The translations under genes and the position numbers were made by a program. A stretch of DNA of 46,650 bases from Selenomonas sp. (GTDB lineage Bacteria > Bacillota > Negativicutes > Selenomonadales > Selenomonadaceae). The notes under the pieces are model-generated. The model ran no database searches, was not told where the DNA came from, and was given only the letters and a program-made list of their open reading frames with translations. The stretch spans positions 1-46,650 of the forward strand of contig JALEZZ010000090.1 in assembly GCA_022773585.1 (NCBI GenBank). Reading direction: 5' to 3'. Each line of letters begins with the position of its first letter. Position 1 is the first letter of the stretch. This document shows, piece by piece, positions 32,913-41,859 of this stretch.

Positions 32913-34124
32913 TTATTTATCCGCGATGGCAGCGATGCCCGGCATCTCTTTGCCTTCGAGGAACTCGAGCGTTGCGCCGCCGCCCGTGGAGACGTGCGAA
33001 ATCTTGTCCGTCAGGCCCGTCTTCTTGAGGGCTGCAACAGAATCGCCGCCGCCGACGATCGAGATGGCGCCGTTCTCCGTTGCCTTTGCAACAGCTTTTG
33101 CAACGGCCAGCGTGCCGCCAGCGAAGTCGTCATACTCGAACACGCCCATCGGGCCGTTCCAGATGACCGTCTTTGCGCCTTCGAGAGCCTTCGTGTAAGC
33201 CTCGGACGTCTTCGGGCCGGAATCAAGAGCATCCCAGCCATCTTCGACTTTGTCGACATCGACGATCTTCGTCTTGCCTTCCGTCGCATACTTCTTGTCT
33301 GCCGGGAACATGTTCGCGACTTTGAGATCGAGCGGCAGGACGACTTTGACGCCCTTGTCTTCCGCCTTCTTGAGGAGCTCGCGTGCGAGATCGTACTTGT
33401 CCGGCTCGCAGAGGCTGTCGCCGATCGGCAGGCCCTTGGCTGCATCGAACGTATGCGCCATGCCGCCGCCGATGATGATCGTGTCAACCTTGTCAATCAT
33501 GTTGCTGATGACGCCGATCTTGTCGGAGACTTTCGCACCGCCGATGATGGCGACGAACGGACGCTGCGGGTTCTCGAGCGTCTTGCCGATGTAGTTGATT
33601 TCCTTCTCCATCAGGAAGCCAGCGACCGTCTCGAGATACTTCGGAACGCCTGCATTCGAAGCATGCGCACGATGGGACACGCCGAATGCGTCATCGACAG
33701 CGACATCAGCGAGCGATGCGAGCTGCTTTGCGAACTCGGGGTCGTTCTTCTTCTCTTCCTTGTGATAGCGGAGGTTCTCGAGCAGCAGGACTTCGCCCGG
33801 CTTCAGAGCCTTGGCCTTTTCCTCAGCCTCGGGGCCGACGCAGTCGGAAGCCCACTGCACGTCGCGCTTCAGCAGCTCGGAAAGGTGCTTGACGAGGTGC
33901 TTCGTGGAGAACTGCGGCTCGCGCGCCTCGGTCGGACGGCCGATGTGGCAGGCGAGCACGAGAGCTGCACCGTGGTCGAGCAGGTAGTTCAGCGTCGGCA
34001 GCGTGCGGACCATGCGCGTGTCGTTCGTGATGTTCTGGTTCTCATCGAACGGAACGTTGTAGTCCACGCGGACGAAGACTTTCTTGCCCTTGACGTCGAT
34101 GTCTTTGATGGTTTTCTTATCCAT
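32913..34124 (-). CDS. pgk: Phosphoglycerate kinase
   Basis: A 403-residue two-domain kinase. FVRVDYNVPFDENQNITND starts the N-domain substrate site, with ACHIGRP and LENLRYHKEEKKND following; the C-domain has GGAKVSDKIGVISNM, WNGPMGVFEYDDFAGGT and STGGGATLEFLEGKEMPGI. The start at MDKKTIK has GGAGG 10 nt upstream; the frame extends earlier without a site. It lies between gapA and tpiA, and gains ATP in glycolysis. Confidence 0.98.
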   Translation of the reverse strand: MDKKTIKDIDVKGKKVFVRVDYNVPFDENQNITNDTRMVRTLPTLNYLLDHGAALVLACHIGRPTEAREPQFSTKHLVKHLSELLKRDVQWASDCVGPEAEEKAKALKPGEVLLLENLRYHKEEKKNDPEFAKQLASLADVAVDDAFGVSHRAHASNAGVPKYLETVAGFLMEKEINYIGKTLENPQRPFVAIIGGAKVSDKIGVISNMIDKVDTIIIGGGMAHTFDAAKGLPIGDSLCEPDKYDLARELLKKAEDKGVKVVLPLDLKVANMFPADKKYATEGKTKIVDVDKVEDGWDALDSGPKTSEAYTKALEGAKTVIWNGPMGVFEYDDFAGGTLAVAKAVAKATENGAISIVGGGDSVAALKKTGLTDKISHVSTGGGATLEFLEGKEMPGIAAIADK

Positions 34125-34164
34125 ACTGGTAACGCCTCCAAAATGAAATGGATTCACATGGAAC

Positions 34165-34204
34165 CATAGAAAAGAGGCCCGGCCCAAACTTCGGCCGGAC
34201 CTCT
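34165..34204 (-). terminator. Leaky terminator between gapA and pgk
   Basis: AGAGG-x-CCGGCC / GGCCGG-x-CCTCT stem followed on the minus strand by TTTTCTATGG. Since pgk has no evident promoter of its own, it probably attenuates and does not fully stop transcription. Confidence 0.65.
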
Positions 34205-34247
34205 AAAGATCTTAGTCTTGTTCAGCTTTCAAGCTTCCAAGAGGAAA

Positions 34248-35264
34248 TTATTTGACTTCCTCGGAGAAGTACTTGATCGTGCGAACCATCTGGCTCGTGT
34301 AGCTGTTCTCGTTGTCGTACCAGGAAACAACCTGGACAAGCGTGTTGCCGTCGCCCGTCGGGACAACCATCGTCTGCGTAGCATCGAAGAGGGAGCCGAA
34401 ACGCATGCCGACAACGTCCTTGGAGACGATCTCGTCCGTGTTGTAGCCGAAGGATTCCGTCGCTTCCTTCTTCATCTGAGCGTTGACCTGGTCAACCGTG
34501 ACTTCGCCCTTGACGACAGCATAGAGGAGCGTCGTGGAGCCCGTCGGGGTCGGAACGCGCTGTGCAGCACCGATGAGCTTGCCATCGAGTTCCGGAAGAA
34601 CGAGGCCGATTGCCTTTGCTGCGCCGGAGGACGTCGGGACGATGTTCTCGGAAGCTGCGCGGCTGCGGCGGAGGTTGCCTTTGCGCTGCGGGCCATCGAG
34701 CGTCATCTGGTCGCCCGTGAAGGCATGAATCGTCTGCATGATGCCGCTCTTGATCGGAGCGAGGTCATTCAGAGCCTTTGCCATCGGAGCGAGGCAGTTC
34801 GTCGTGCAGGAAGCAGCGGAGATGATCTTCGTGCCAGCCGGAATCGTCTTGTGGTTGACGTTGTAGACGATCGTCGGGAGGTCTTTGCCAGCCGGAGCGG
34901 AGATGACGACTTTCTTAGCGCCAGCTTCGAGATGAGCGGAGGCTTTCTCTTTGGACGTATAGAAGCCCGTGCACTCGAGGACGACGTCGACGTCATGCTT
35001 TGCCCAAGGAATGTTCTTGGCATCCTTCTCGGCATAAATCTTGATCGTCTTGCCTTTGACCGTGATGCTGTCTTCGCCAGCCTCGACCGTGTCAGCATAC
35101 TCGTACTTGCCCTGGGAGGAATCGTACTTCAGAAGGTAAGCGAGCATCTTCGGGCTCGTGAGGTCGTTGATAGCGACGACTTCATAACCCTCAGCGTCGA
35201 ACATCTGACGGAATGCGAGACGGCCGATACGACCAAAACCATTGATAGCAACTTTTACTGCCAT
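34248..35264 (-). CDS. gapA: Glyceraldehyde-3-phosphate dehydrogenase
   Basis: A 338-residue NAD-dependent enzyme. [16 protein letters not shown] binds [15 protein letters not shown] carries the catalytic Cys, HAFTGDQ the following His, [20 protein letters not shown] binds phosphate, and [12 protein letters not shown] closes the site. It leads the glycolytic operon behind a near-consensus promoter. AGGGGG lies 10 nt before the ATG. No CggR-type regulator is adjacent. Confidence 0.98.
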   Translation of the reverse strand: MAVKVAINGFGRIGRLAFRQMFDAEGYEVVAINDLTSPKMLAYLLKYDSSQGKYEYADTVEAGEDSITVKGKTIKIYAEKDAKNIPWAKHDVDVVLECTGFYTSKEKASAHLEAGAKKVVISAPAGKDLPTIVYNVNHKTIPAGTKIISAASCTTNCLAPMAKALNDLAPIKSGIMQTIHAFTGDQMTLDGPQRKGNLRRSRAASENIVPTSSGAAKAIGLVLPELDGKLIGAAQRVPTPTGSTTLLYAVVKGEVTVDQVNAQMKKEATESFGYNTDEIVSKDVVGMRFGSLFDATQTMVVPTGDGNTLVQVVSWYDNENSYTSQMVRTIKYFSEEVK

Positions 35265-35308
35265 TTGAAAAATACCCCCTAAGTGATATAGAAGCTTTTT
35301 ACTCCCTC

Positions 35309-35338
35309 ATAATACAATATTCGGGGCCCGATTGTCAA
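35309..35338 (-). promoter_or_regulatory. Promoter of the gapA operon
   Basis: Minus strand TTGACA, 18-nt spacer, TATTAT; leader about 40 nt. The spacer contains the palindrome CGGGGCCCG. Confidence 0.8.
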
Positions 35339-35385
35339 TGGAATTTCATAAACAAGAGCAATTCTTCCATTATTTTTTCTTAGCG

Positions 35386-35413
35386 AGGAAAGCCGCTTTG
35401 GGACGGCTTTCCT
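35386..35413. terminator. Hairpin after SCIFF maturase gene
   Basis: AGGAAAGCCG / CGGCTTTCCT, 10-bp stem with an 8-nt loop, 32 nt past the maturase stop. The U-tract is missing, so terminator function is uncertain. Confidence 0.45.
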
Positions 35414-35444
35414 GTCCTTCAGCGGCTTTCATCATAAATGAGAT

Positions 35445-36842
35445 TTATGCTTCCTGTTTTTTCTCGTTCTTCTCGAGCGCGAGCAGCGACTGCACGAGGA
35501 TGGCACACTCGAGGCGCTTCTTCTGGATGGCGCAGCCAATCTCGTACGGCTTCCGGATGTCGCCGTGGAAGAGGTCGGCATTCGCATGGCAGCCGCCCGA
35601 GCAGAAGAACCTTGCCCAGCAATCGCGGCACTTTTCCTTGTTCAGCACATGGCTCTCGCGGAAATACTGCGGGAGCTCCGTGTTCGTCACGCCTTCCGTC
35701 AGCGAGCCGAGGCGGTAGCCCTCGCGGCCGACGAACTGGTGGCACGGATAGAGGTCGCCATTCTCCGCAACGGCGAAGTATTCATGACCTGCGCCACAGC
35801 CCGAAAGGCGCTTCGCGACGCACGGGCCGTTCGAAAGATCCATGTTGAAATGGAAGAACCAGAAGCCGTTGCCTTCGCGATGGCATTTCATATAGGCTTC
35901 GACGAGGCGGTCGTATTCCTCATAGACGCGCGGCAGGTCGTCCTCCGTGATGGCGTACGGGCTGTCCTTGAGCACGACAGGCTCCATCGAGAGGATGTCG
36001 AAGCCCTCGTCATGCATCGAGAGCACGTCCTTCGTGAAGTCGAGATTATTGTGCGTATACGTGCCGCGAAGATACGTATAGACGCCGCGATAATCCCATT
36101 CGCCGCCCCTGCGGCTCTCGATGCACTTTTTGAAATTGCGCACGGCGCGGTCGTAGCTGCCGTGGCCGCCGACATCGGGGCGCATGGCGTCATGGACTTC
36201 CTTGCGGCCATCGAGCGAGAGCACGAGAGAGAAATTATTGTCGTTGAGCCACTTGATATTCTCGTCATTCAGCAGCATGCCGTTCGTCGTCAGCGTGAGC
36301 TTGAATTTCTTGCCCGTCTCCTGCTCGCGTTTGCGCGCATACTCCGTGACAGCCTTGACCGTCTTCATGTTCATGAGCGGCTCGCCGCCGAAGAAATCGA
36401 CCTCGCAGTGCTTGCGCGGGCCGCTCTTCTCAATCAGGAAGTCGATGGCCTGGCGGCCGACTTCCGGTGTCATGACGGCGCGTTCCTGGCCATAGCTGCC
36501 GCCGTCGCCGAAGCAGTATTTGCAGCGCAGGTTGCAGTCCTGCGCAATCATGAGGCAGAGCGACTTCACGAGGCCGTGCTGGCGGAACGTCGGCGGCACG
36601 TCGATATCGGGCGCGAAGAGCTGCTCCATGTCCATGAGCTCGTGGAGCTCGCCGAGCGCTTCGCGGATGTCGGATGCTGGATACGTCTGCTGCCAGGCAG
36701 CGACAACGTCCTCGTCATTCGTGCCGTCGAACGTGTCCATGAGGTCGTAGATCATCTTGTCGATGACATGCACGGCGCCGCTGTTCACATCGAGCAGGAT
36801 GTACGTGCCGTTCTGCTCGAATTTATGGATTCTTTCTTTCAC
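35445..36842 (-). CDS. scfB: SCIFF peptide maturase (radical SAM, SPASM)
   Basis: A 465-residue radical-SAM enzyme that forms thioether cross-links in the SCIFF peptide. An N-terminal precursor-recognition winged helix (1-80, HKFEQNGTYILLDVNSGAVHVID) precedes the SAM cluster C103-x3-C107-x2-C110 (DCNLRCKYCFGDGG), the GGEPLMN motif, and a SPASM domain with many Cys (SGCGAGHEYFAVAENGDLYPCHQFVG, CRDCWARFFCSGGCHANA). The SCIFF gene is next door with an attenuator-like hairpin between, as is usual in Clostridia and Negativicutes. The product's role is unknown. Confidence 0.95.
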   Translation of the reverse strand: MKERIHKFEQNGTYILLDVNSGAVHVIDKMIYDLMDTFDGTNDEDVVAAWQQTYPASDIREALGELHELMDMEQLFAPDIDVPPTFRQHGLVKSLCLMIAQDCNLRCKYCFGDGGSYGQERAVMTPEVGRQAIDFLIEKSGPRKHCEVDFFGGEPLMNMKTVKAVTEYARKREQETGKKFKLTLTTNGMLLNDENIKWLNDNNFSLVLSLDGRKEVHDAMRPDVGGHGSYDRAVRNFKKCIESRRGGEWDYRGVYTYLRGTYTHNNLDFTKDVLSMHDEGFDILSMEPVVLKDSPYAITEDDLPRVYEEYDRLVEAYMKCHREGNGFWFFHFNMDLSNGPCVAKRLSGCGAGHEYFAVAENGDLYPCHQFVGREGYRLGSLTEGVTNTELPQYFRESHVLNKEKCRDCWARFFCSGGCHANADLFHGDIRKPYEIGCAIQKKRLECAILVQSLLALEKNEKKQEA

Positions 36843-36896
36843 TTTCTTGAAAATCTCCTAACTTGCACAGAAGTTTCCCGTTTTTCCTATGACATG

Positions 36897-36927
36897 AAAA
36901 AGCCTTCCCTCCGATTGGAAGGAAGGC
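36897..36927 (-). terminator. Terminator/attenuator between SCIFF and maturase
   Basis: GCCTTCC-x-TCC / GGA-x-GGAAGGC stem followed on the minus strand by TTTTTC. Most transcripts should stop here, so peptide would be made in excess of maturase. Confidence 0.8.
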
Positions 36928-36940
36928 CCGTCTCATGCGA

Positions 36941-37078
36941 TTATTTCTCGCAAACCTGATTTCCTACAGTGCAGGAAGTTTTGCATGCGGACTGGCAGGA
37001 AGCCTGGCACTCGCCGCAGCCGCCCGTCTTGAGCGATTTCTGCATCGTCGGCTTGTTGACCGTCTGGATGTGCTTCAT
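36941..37078 (-). CDS. scfA: SCIFF ribosomal peptide precursor
   Basis: A 45-residue precursor with exactly six cysteines (residues 21, 24, 28, 32, 36, 43), the 'six cysteines in forty-five' family. The leader is MKHIQTVNKPTMQKSLKTGG; the core runs CGECQASCQSACKTSC and ends QVCEK. Thr residues between Cys are expected cross-link sites. The start is the second of two adjacent ATG codons, 7 nt after GGGGGA; the first ATG (37081) would be 46 residues. Maturase follows. Confidence 0.95.
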   Translation of the reverse strand: MKHIQTVNKPTMQKSLKTGGCGECQASCQSACKTSCTVGNQVCEK

Positions 37079-37121
37079 CATAAAATCCCCCTTTTTCTCC
37101 CGAGTGGGAACATCTTTCTTT

Positions 37122-37150
37122 ATTTTATCGTGTTTTGCCGCTTCATGCAA
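37122..37150 (-). promoter_or_regulatory. Promoter of the SCIFF gene
   Basis: Minus strand TTGCAT, 17-nt spacer, TAAAAT in the short gap behind the PHP gene. Confidence 0.65.
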
Positions 37151-37157
37151 GGCTTTT

Positions 37158-37925
37158 TCAGCAAAACTCCATCTTCCGCGCGAAAAACGTCACGATGGAG
37201 AGCCCCATCGCGCGCGCAAAATCCTCCGCCGCTGCAAAATTCGCGCCGATGGCATCAGCTCCATGCGCGTCCGAACCGAGCGTCACATACCTGCCGCCGA
37301 GCTCATGATAGCGCGCATAGATAGGCGCAAGCTCCTTGAGCGCACGGCGGCTGCCGAGGCGGCGCGTATTGAGCTCGAGCACGACGCCCTGCGCGACAGC
37401 CGTGCGCAGCACCGCGTCAATCTCATCCGCGAACGCGCCGTACGAGAGCTCGGGATTCTCATATGGCGCCGTGCGCGCGATGTAATCGATATGGCCGAGC
37501 ACGTCGATGAAGTCGTGGCACGCAATCATCTCCGCCATCGTGCGGAAGTATTCGCGGTAGAGCTCGTCCTTTTCACGGCCTTCGAAACATTCCTTCTCGT
37601 AGATGTCGATGCCGCGCAAGAGGTGCACGGAGCCGATGACGAGATCGAATGGCGCGCGCGCAACGAACGCGCGGCTCGCCTCTGCCGTCCCTGCCTGCAT
37701 GCCGACTTCGATGCCGAGATGAAGATTGTCGCCGCGCAGCGGCTCGTACTGCTTCCAGTACGCTGCAGGGTCGAACGAAAAATCGAGCTCGCCCGGGAAA
37801 TCGACATCGAGATGCTCTGTAAAGACGATGCCTAGCCCCCGCGCCCGCGCCGCCTTGAGCGCATCCTCGGCCGTCATATCCGAATCGGCAGAAAACGATG
37901 TATGGCTGTGGCTGTCAAAAATCAT
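37158..37925 (-). CDS. PHP-domain histidinol-phosphatase-like protein
   Basis: A 255-residue metal phosphoesterase of the PHP/HisK type. Metal ligands are in MIFDSHSHTSFSADSDMTAED (His at 6 and 8), FTEHLDVDFP, GIEVGM, IGSVHLL, LGHIDYI, ELNTRRLG and the closing GSDAHG. HisK proteins remove phosphate from histidinol phosphate; without other his genes nearby, other small phosphate esters are possible. AAAGG precedes the ATG, and the gene starts 15 nt after the TSCPD gene, probably one operon. Confidence 0.88.
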   Translation of the reverse strand: MIFDSHSHTSFSADSDMTAEDALKAARARGLGIVFTEHLDVDFPGELDFSFDPAAYWKQYEPLRGDNLHLGIEVGMQAGTAEASRAFVARAPFDLVIGSVHLLRGIDIYEKECFEGREKDELYREYFRTMAEMIACHDFIDVLGHIDYIARTAPYENPELSYGAFADEIDAVLRTAVAQGVVLELNTRRLGSRRALKELAPIYARYHELGGRYVTLGSDAHGADAIGANFAAAEDFARAMGLSIVTFFARKMEFC

Positions 37926-37940
37926 CGTGCCGCACCTTTC

Positions 37941-38201
37941 TCACGAATTCGTGGATGCCGCATACGCCTCTTCGAGCGCATGCGCGAGCTGGTCGGGGCA
38001 CGACGTCGGACGCGCGCCGCACTTCGTGCCTTTGACGCGGCCGATGACATCGTCGATGTTCATGCCGACGACGAGCTCTGAAATGCCCGTTGTATTGCCG
38101 TTGCAGCCGCCCTCGAACGACACGCTCTTTATGGTCTTGCCGTCGAGATCGACCGTGATGCTCCGCGAGCACGTTCCCTTTGTTTTGTAAACGTATGACA
38201 T
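37941..38201 (-). CDS. TSCPD domain protein (TIGR03905 family)
   Basis: An 86-residue protein with the eponymous PTSCPDQLA at residues 66-74 and FEGGCNGNTTGISELVVG and KCGARPTSC. The domain also occurs at the end of B12-dependent ribonucleotide reductase and may bind metal through its Cys. Standalone function is unknown. AGGAGG lies 9 nt before the ATG. Confidence 0.9.
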   Translation of the reverse strand: MSYVYKTKGTCSRSITVDLDGKTIKSVSFEGGCNGNTTGISELVVGMNIDDVIGRVKGTKCGARPTSCPDQLAHALEEAYAASTNS

Positions 38202-38228
38202 ATTTGTCGCCTCCTACGATTTCCCTCT

Positions 38229-38257
38229 ATCTTATCCGATTTTCCCGCACTATGCAA
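38229..38257 (-). promoter_or_regulatory. Promoter of the TSCPD-PHP operon
   Basis: Minus strand TTGCAT, 17-nt spacer, TAAGAT. Confidence 0.7.
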
Positions 38258-38396
38258 GATGTGACGTCCGGCCATCCAGACATTCCGCCCTCGTGTTCAA
38301 AAAAATTTCCTCTTTGTCACGAATATTTTAAGATTTCACTAGATGAATTGTCCCATATGCGTTATAATAAGAATGAATTACCGAAAGGAGCCCGCG

Positions 38397-40229
38397 ATGG
38401 ACAGCGCATCTACCCCCACGTACCCGACCGCATTTTCAAAAGAGGTCTTCAACATGCTTGACGACCTCGACCAGCATCTCTATTTCCAGTGGGATCTCAC
38501 GCGCGACTGCGTGACGCTGCACAAGCCCATCCCGCACCGCTTCCGCGAATTGCCGACCTGCGTGCCGCAGGCCTCGACGATGTTCTGGACGGAAAAGCTC
38601 ATCCATCCGGAGGACCGCCCGATTCTGCACGCCTACCTCCACGCCATCTTCCGCACGCGCAAGACGGATCTCCCCATGCGCAAAGCGAGCTGCAAGCTCC
38701 GCATCCGCCATCACCGCGGCAGCTATCTCTGGGCCGAAGTACACATCATCACGTTCTTCGAAAACGGCCTCCCGACGGTCGCCTACGGCAACCTCCGCAG
38801 CATCCAGGCGCAGAAGCTCTGGCAGATGCGCATGCAGGCGAAAGCTGACCGCGACAGCCTCACAGGGCTCCTGCGCAAAGAAGCTGCCATCTCGCAGATG
38901 GAGAACTGCATCGACGGACTCGTTCCCGACCATGATCAGGCGGCCATGCTGCTCATCGACGCCGATGGCTTCAAGGAAATCAACGACAACTTCGGCCACC
39001 TCTTCGGCGACGGCGTGCTCTCCGAAATAGGCCGCACCATCAAAGACCATTTCCGCCAGAACGACATCAAGGGGCGCATCGGCGGCGACGAATTCCTCGT
39101 GCTGCTGCGCGACACGCAGGACGTCGACGGCATCCACCGCCACCTCGCCTCTCTCTTGCACCGCTTGCACCGCGACTACCAGAGCGGCGGGCGCACGCTG
39201 CCGTTTTCCATCAGCATCGGCGTCGCACTCTACCCTGAGCACGGCACGACATACCGCGACCTCTTCGCGCACGCCGACCGAGCTCTTTATGAAGCGAAGA
39301 GCCGCGGCAAGAACCAGTTCCAGTTCTACAAGCCGAAATTCTATCAAGCTGCCACGACGAAGAACAGCCGCGACCCGAACAGCACGGTCGACCTGCAGAT
39401 GAAGGCGTTCGAAGACAACATGGTCGAATTCATCCTGCAGCTCTTTTATGAAACAAACAGCCCTGAGGCCACGATCAACTACACTATGAGCCTTTTAGGC
39501 CGCCTCTACAACCTCGACCGCGTCGTCATCTCGCGGCGCGATGCCAAGACCGGGCAATACGAAGAACTCTTCGAATGGGTCGGCCCCGACGGGAAATCCC
39601 TCACGGGCCCCCGCCAGACACGCATGGCGCTCGAACGCCGCCGCATGGTGCTCGAAGACGCGCGCCCGACCCCCTACGGCATCGTCTCCATCTGTGAAAA
39701 CACGGAAGAACTCGGGCCGCGCTACGCGAAAATCGCTTACTTCTACGGGCTCCGCGCCTTTGCCTACAGCCTCATCCCACACGGTGCCGAAACCATCGGC
39801 TGCCTCGGCGTCGAATCCGTCCGTCCGATGACTGTCCGCAAAGAGCTCCTGCACAGCCTCAACCTCTTCGCCGTCCTGCTCGGCAACATCCTGTTGCCGC
39901 AGGATCGCGGCCTGCACATGCAGGAACGCTTCGACGTCATGAAGGACATCATCGACCATCTGCCAGGCATCGCCTACGTCGTCGACCGCCAGACGCTCGA
40001 CATCGTCGTCTGCAACAAGCAGGCCAAGATCCAGATGTCCGGCCAGCCCCTCGAAGGGCATCATCCCTGCTACGAGCTCCTGCACCACCGCCACGTCCCC
40101 TGCCGCAACTGCCCGCTCGACTACCTCCTCGAAACCATCACCGGCACCTCCCACGCCGGCGGCCTCACGGCGGCCTGCCTCGAAAAGACGTCAGAAGACG
40201 GCCACCCGCTCGTGCTCATCACATCGTAA
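38397..40229 (+). CDS. PAS-GGDEF-GAF-PAS diguanylate cyclase
   Basis: A 610-residue cytosolic signalling protein. An N-terminal PAS-like domain (about 20-140) is followed by a GGDEF domain (about 145-312) with DRDSLTGLLRK, DADGFKEINDNFGH and intact GGDEF at 229-233. An RxxD inhibitory site (RQND, 220-223) sits 5 residues before it, so it should be an active, product-inhibited c-di-GMP synthase. A GAF-like domain (about 330-500) and a PAS-like domain (about 515-600, with CYELLHHRHVPCRNCPL) follow. No membrane helix is seen. AAAGGAG fixes the start. A TATAAT lies at about 38361. Confidence 0.88.
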   Translation: MDSASTPTYPTAFSKEVFNMLDDLDQHLYFQWDLTRDCVTLHKPIPHRFRELPTCVPQASTMFWTEKLIHPEDRPILHAYLHAIFRTRKTDLPMRKASCKLRIRHHRGSYLWAEVHIITFFENGLPTVAYGNLRSIQAQKLWQMRMQAKADRDSLTGLLRKEAAISQMENCIDGLVPDHDQAAMLLIDADGFKEINDNFGHLFGDGVLSEIGRTIKDHFRQNDIKGRIGGDEFLVLLRDTQDVDGIHRHLASLLHRLHRDYQSGGRTLPFSISIGVALYPEHGTTYRDLFAHADRALYEAKSRGKNQFQFYKPKFYQAATTKNSRDPNSTVDLQMKAFEDNMVEFILQLFYETNSPEATINYTMSLLGRLYNLDRVVISRRDAKTGQYEELFEWVGPDGKSLTGPRQTRMALERRRMVLEDARPTPYGIVSICENTEELGPRYAKIAYFYGLRAFAYSLIPHGAETIGCLGVESVRPMTVRKELLHSLNLFAVLLGNILLPQDRGLHMQERFDVMKDIIDHLPGIAYVVDRQTLDIVVCNKQAKIQMSGQPLEGHHPCYELLHHRHVPCRNCPLDYLLETITGTSHAGGLTAACLEKTSEDGHPLVLITS

Positions 40230-40242
40230 AAGTGCATATGAA

Positions 40243-40281
40243 AAGAAGCTGTTGCTTGATTTTGCAGCAGCTTCTTTGTTT
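40243..40281 (+). terminator. Terminator of the GGDEF gene
   Basis: AAGAAGCTGTTGC / GCAGCAGCTTCTT stem (one G-U) with an 8-nt loop and tail TGTTTT. Confidence 0.85.
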
Positions 40282-40306
40282 TACGCAACAACGTACGCAA
40301 AAGATT

Positions 40307-41728
40307 TTATTCTTTTCCCCATGCATGCACGCCGTTCGTGCTGCCGAGGAGGTTCGGGTCGAACTGCGGTTCGAGTCCCTGCTTGCGCTCGGCGACGTAG
40401 TCATTGAGCGCAAGCTTCGCGTATTTCGCGAGGCGGGCGACGGCGTAGAGGTTCGTCAGGCACAGCAGACCCATGAAGAGGTCGGCGAGGTTCCAGACGA
40501 GCGTGAGTTCGGCGAGGCAGCCGAAGAGCACCATGAGCACGACGCCTGTGCGGAAGATGTTCAGCACTTTGCGTCCCGTCGCTTCATCATGCTCGAAGAA
40601 TGCGATGTTGATCTCGCCATAGTAGTAATTGCCGACGATGGAGCTGAACGCAAAGAGCAGGATCATGAACGAGACGGCCGCCGGTGCGAGCTGGCCGAAG
40701 ATCGAGGCGAGTGATGCCTGCGCGAGCGCGATGCCCGTGAGCTTGCCGCCGATTTCGTACTGGCCTGTCAGGAGCACGATGAATGCCGTGGCCGAGCAGA
40801 CAATCCACGTATCGACGTAGACGCCGAACGACTGCACGAGGCCCTGCTTGACCGGATGCGAGACGTCAGCCGTCGCGGCCGCATTCGGCACCGAGCCTTC
40901 ACCTGCCTCGTTCGAGAACAGGCCGCGCTTGATGCCCGTGAGGATGGCCGTGCCAATGCCGCCACCGACCGCCGCCTGCGGGCTGAACGCATCGTGGAAG
41001 ATCAGCGCGAACATCGCGGGCACCTGGTCGATGTGCATGATGACGACGATGAGCGCAACGAGCAGATACAGGCCCGCCATGACTGGCACGAGCACTTCCG
41101 TGAAACGCGCAATGCGCTTCATGCCGCCAAAGATGACGAGCGCTGTGCAGACGCAGAGGAAGATGGCCGTAGCAATCGGCGGGATGGCAAATGCCGTCTG
41201 CGCCGAGAGCGCGATCGTATTCGCCTGCACCGAGACGTAGATGAGGCCGAACGTCACGGAAATCAGCACGGCGAAGAGCTTTGCGATGCCCGGCTGATGC
41301 AACGCGTTCTGGATGTAGTACGCCGGGCCGCCGTGGAACTTGCCATTGCCGCGCGGCAGCTTGTAAATCTGCGCGAGCGTGCTTTCGACAAAGCCTGTCG
41401 CACAGCCGAGGAATGCAATCGCCCACATCCAGAAGACGGCGCCCGGGCCGCCCGTGACGATGGCGATGGCCACGCCCGCGATGTTGCCGACGCCGACGCG
41501 CGAGGCCGTCGAGACGCAGAAGGCCTGGAACGAGCTGATGGCCTCTTTGCCCGAGCCTTTCGAGCCGATGCCCTCCGTCAGCACGCGCAGCATCTCGGGG
41601 AGCATGCGGAGCTGGACGAATTTCGTCGAGAGCGTGAACCAGATGCCGCAGCCGACGAGCACGATGATGAGCACGTACGACCAGAGGATGTTGTTGACGG
41701 CATCGACGAGACTGCTGAAAACTTCCAT
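40307..41728 (-). CDS. Sodium:alanine (amino acid) symporter, AGCS family
   Basis: A 473-residue inner-membrane protein with about 11 helices. ASRVGVGNIAGVAIAIVTGGPGAVFWMW (about 75-102) is the AGCS signature and GIKRGLFSNEAGEGSVPNAAATAD the second conserved block. It imports alanine or glycine with sodium. Its promoter is fully consensus, so expression is strong unless repressed. AAAGGCAG is the probable ribosome site. It is monocistronic. Confidence 0.92.
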   Translation of the reverse strand: MEVFSSLVDAVNNILWSYVLIIVLVGCGIWFTLSTKFVQLRMLPEMLRVLTEGIGSKGSGKEAISSFQAFCVSTASRVGVGNIAGVAIAIVTGGPGAVFWMWAIAFLGCATGFVESTLAQIYKLPRGNGKFHGGPAYYIQNALHQPGIAKLFAVLISVTFGLIYVSVQANTIALSAQTAFAIPPIATAIFLCVCTALVIFGGMKRIARFTEVLVPVMAGLYLLVALIVVIMHIDQVPAMFALIFHDAFSPQAAVGGGIGTAILTGIKRGLFSNEAGEGSVPNAAATADVSHPVKQGLVQSFGVYVDTWIVCSATAFIVLLTGQYEIGGKLTGIALAQASLASIFGQLAPAAVSFMILLFAFSSIVGNYYYGEINIAFFEHDEATGRKVLNIFRTGVVLMVLFGCLAELTLVWNLADLFMGLLCLTNLYAVARLAKYAKLALNDYVAERKQGLEPQFDPNLLGSTNGVHAWGKE

Positions 41729-41775
41729 AAAATCACTGCCTTTGCTGGAATTTTTTATGCATGAATGCTATTGTT

Positions 41776-41804
41776 ATTATATGGGACGTGATATAGGTTG
41801 TCAA
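41776..41804 (-). promoter_or_regulatory. Consensus promoter of the AGCS symporter
   Basis: Minus strand TTGACA, 17-nt spacer, TATAAT, identical to consensus. The sequence GTTGACA is directly repeated (41799-41805 and 41812-41818), which may be an operator. Confidence 0.85.
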
Positions 41805-41859
41805 CGTGAAATGTCAACCTGTTTCATGCCAAGAGACGTTTTCCAGCAGGAGGGATTTC

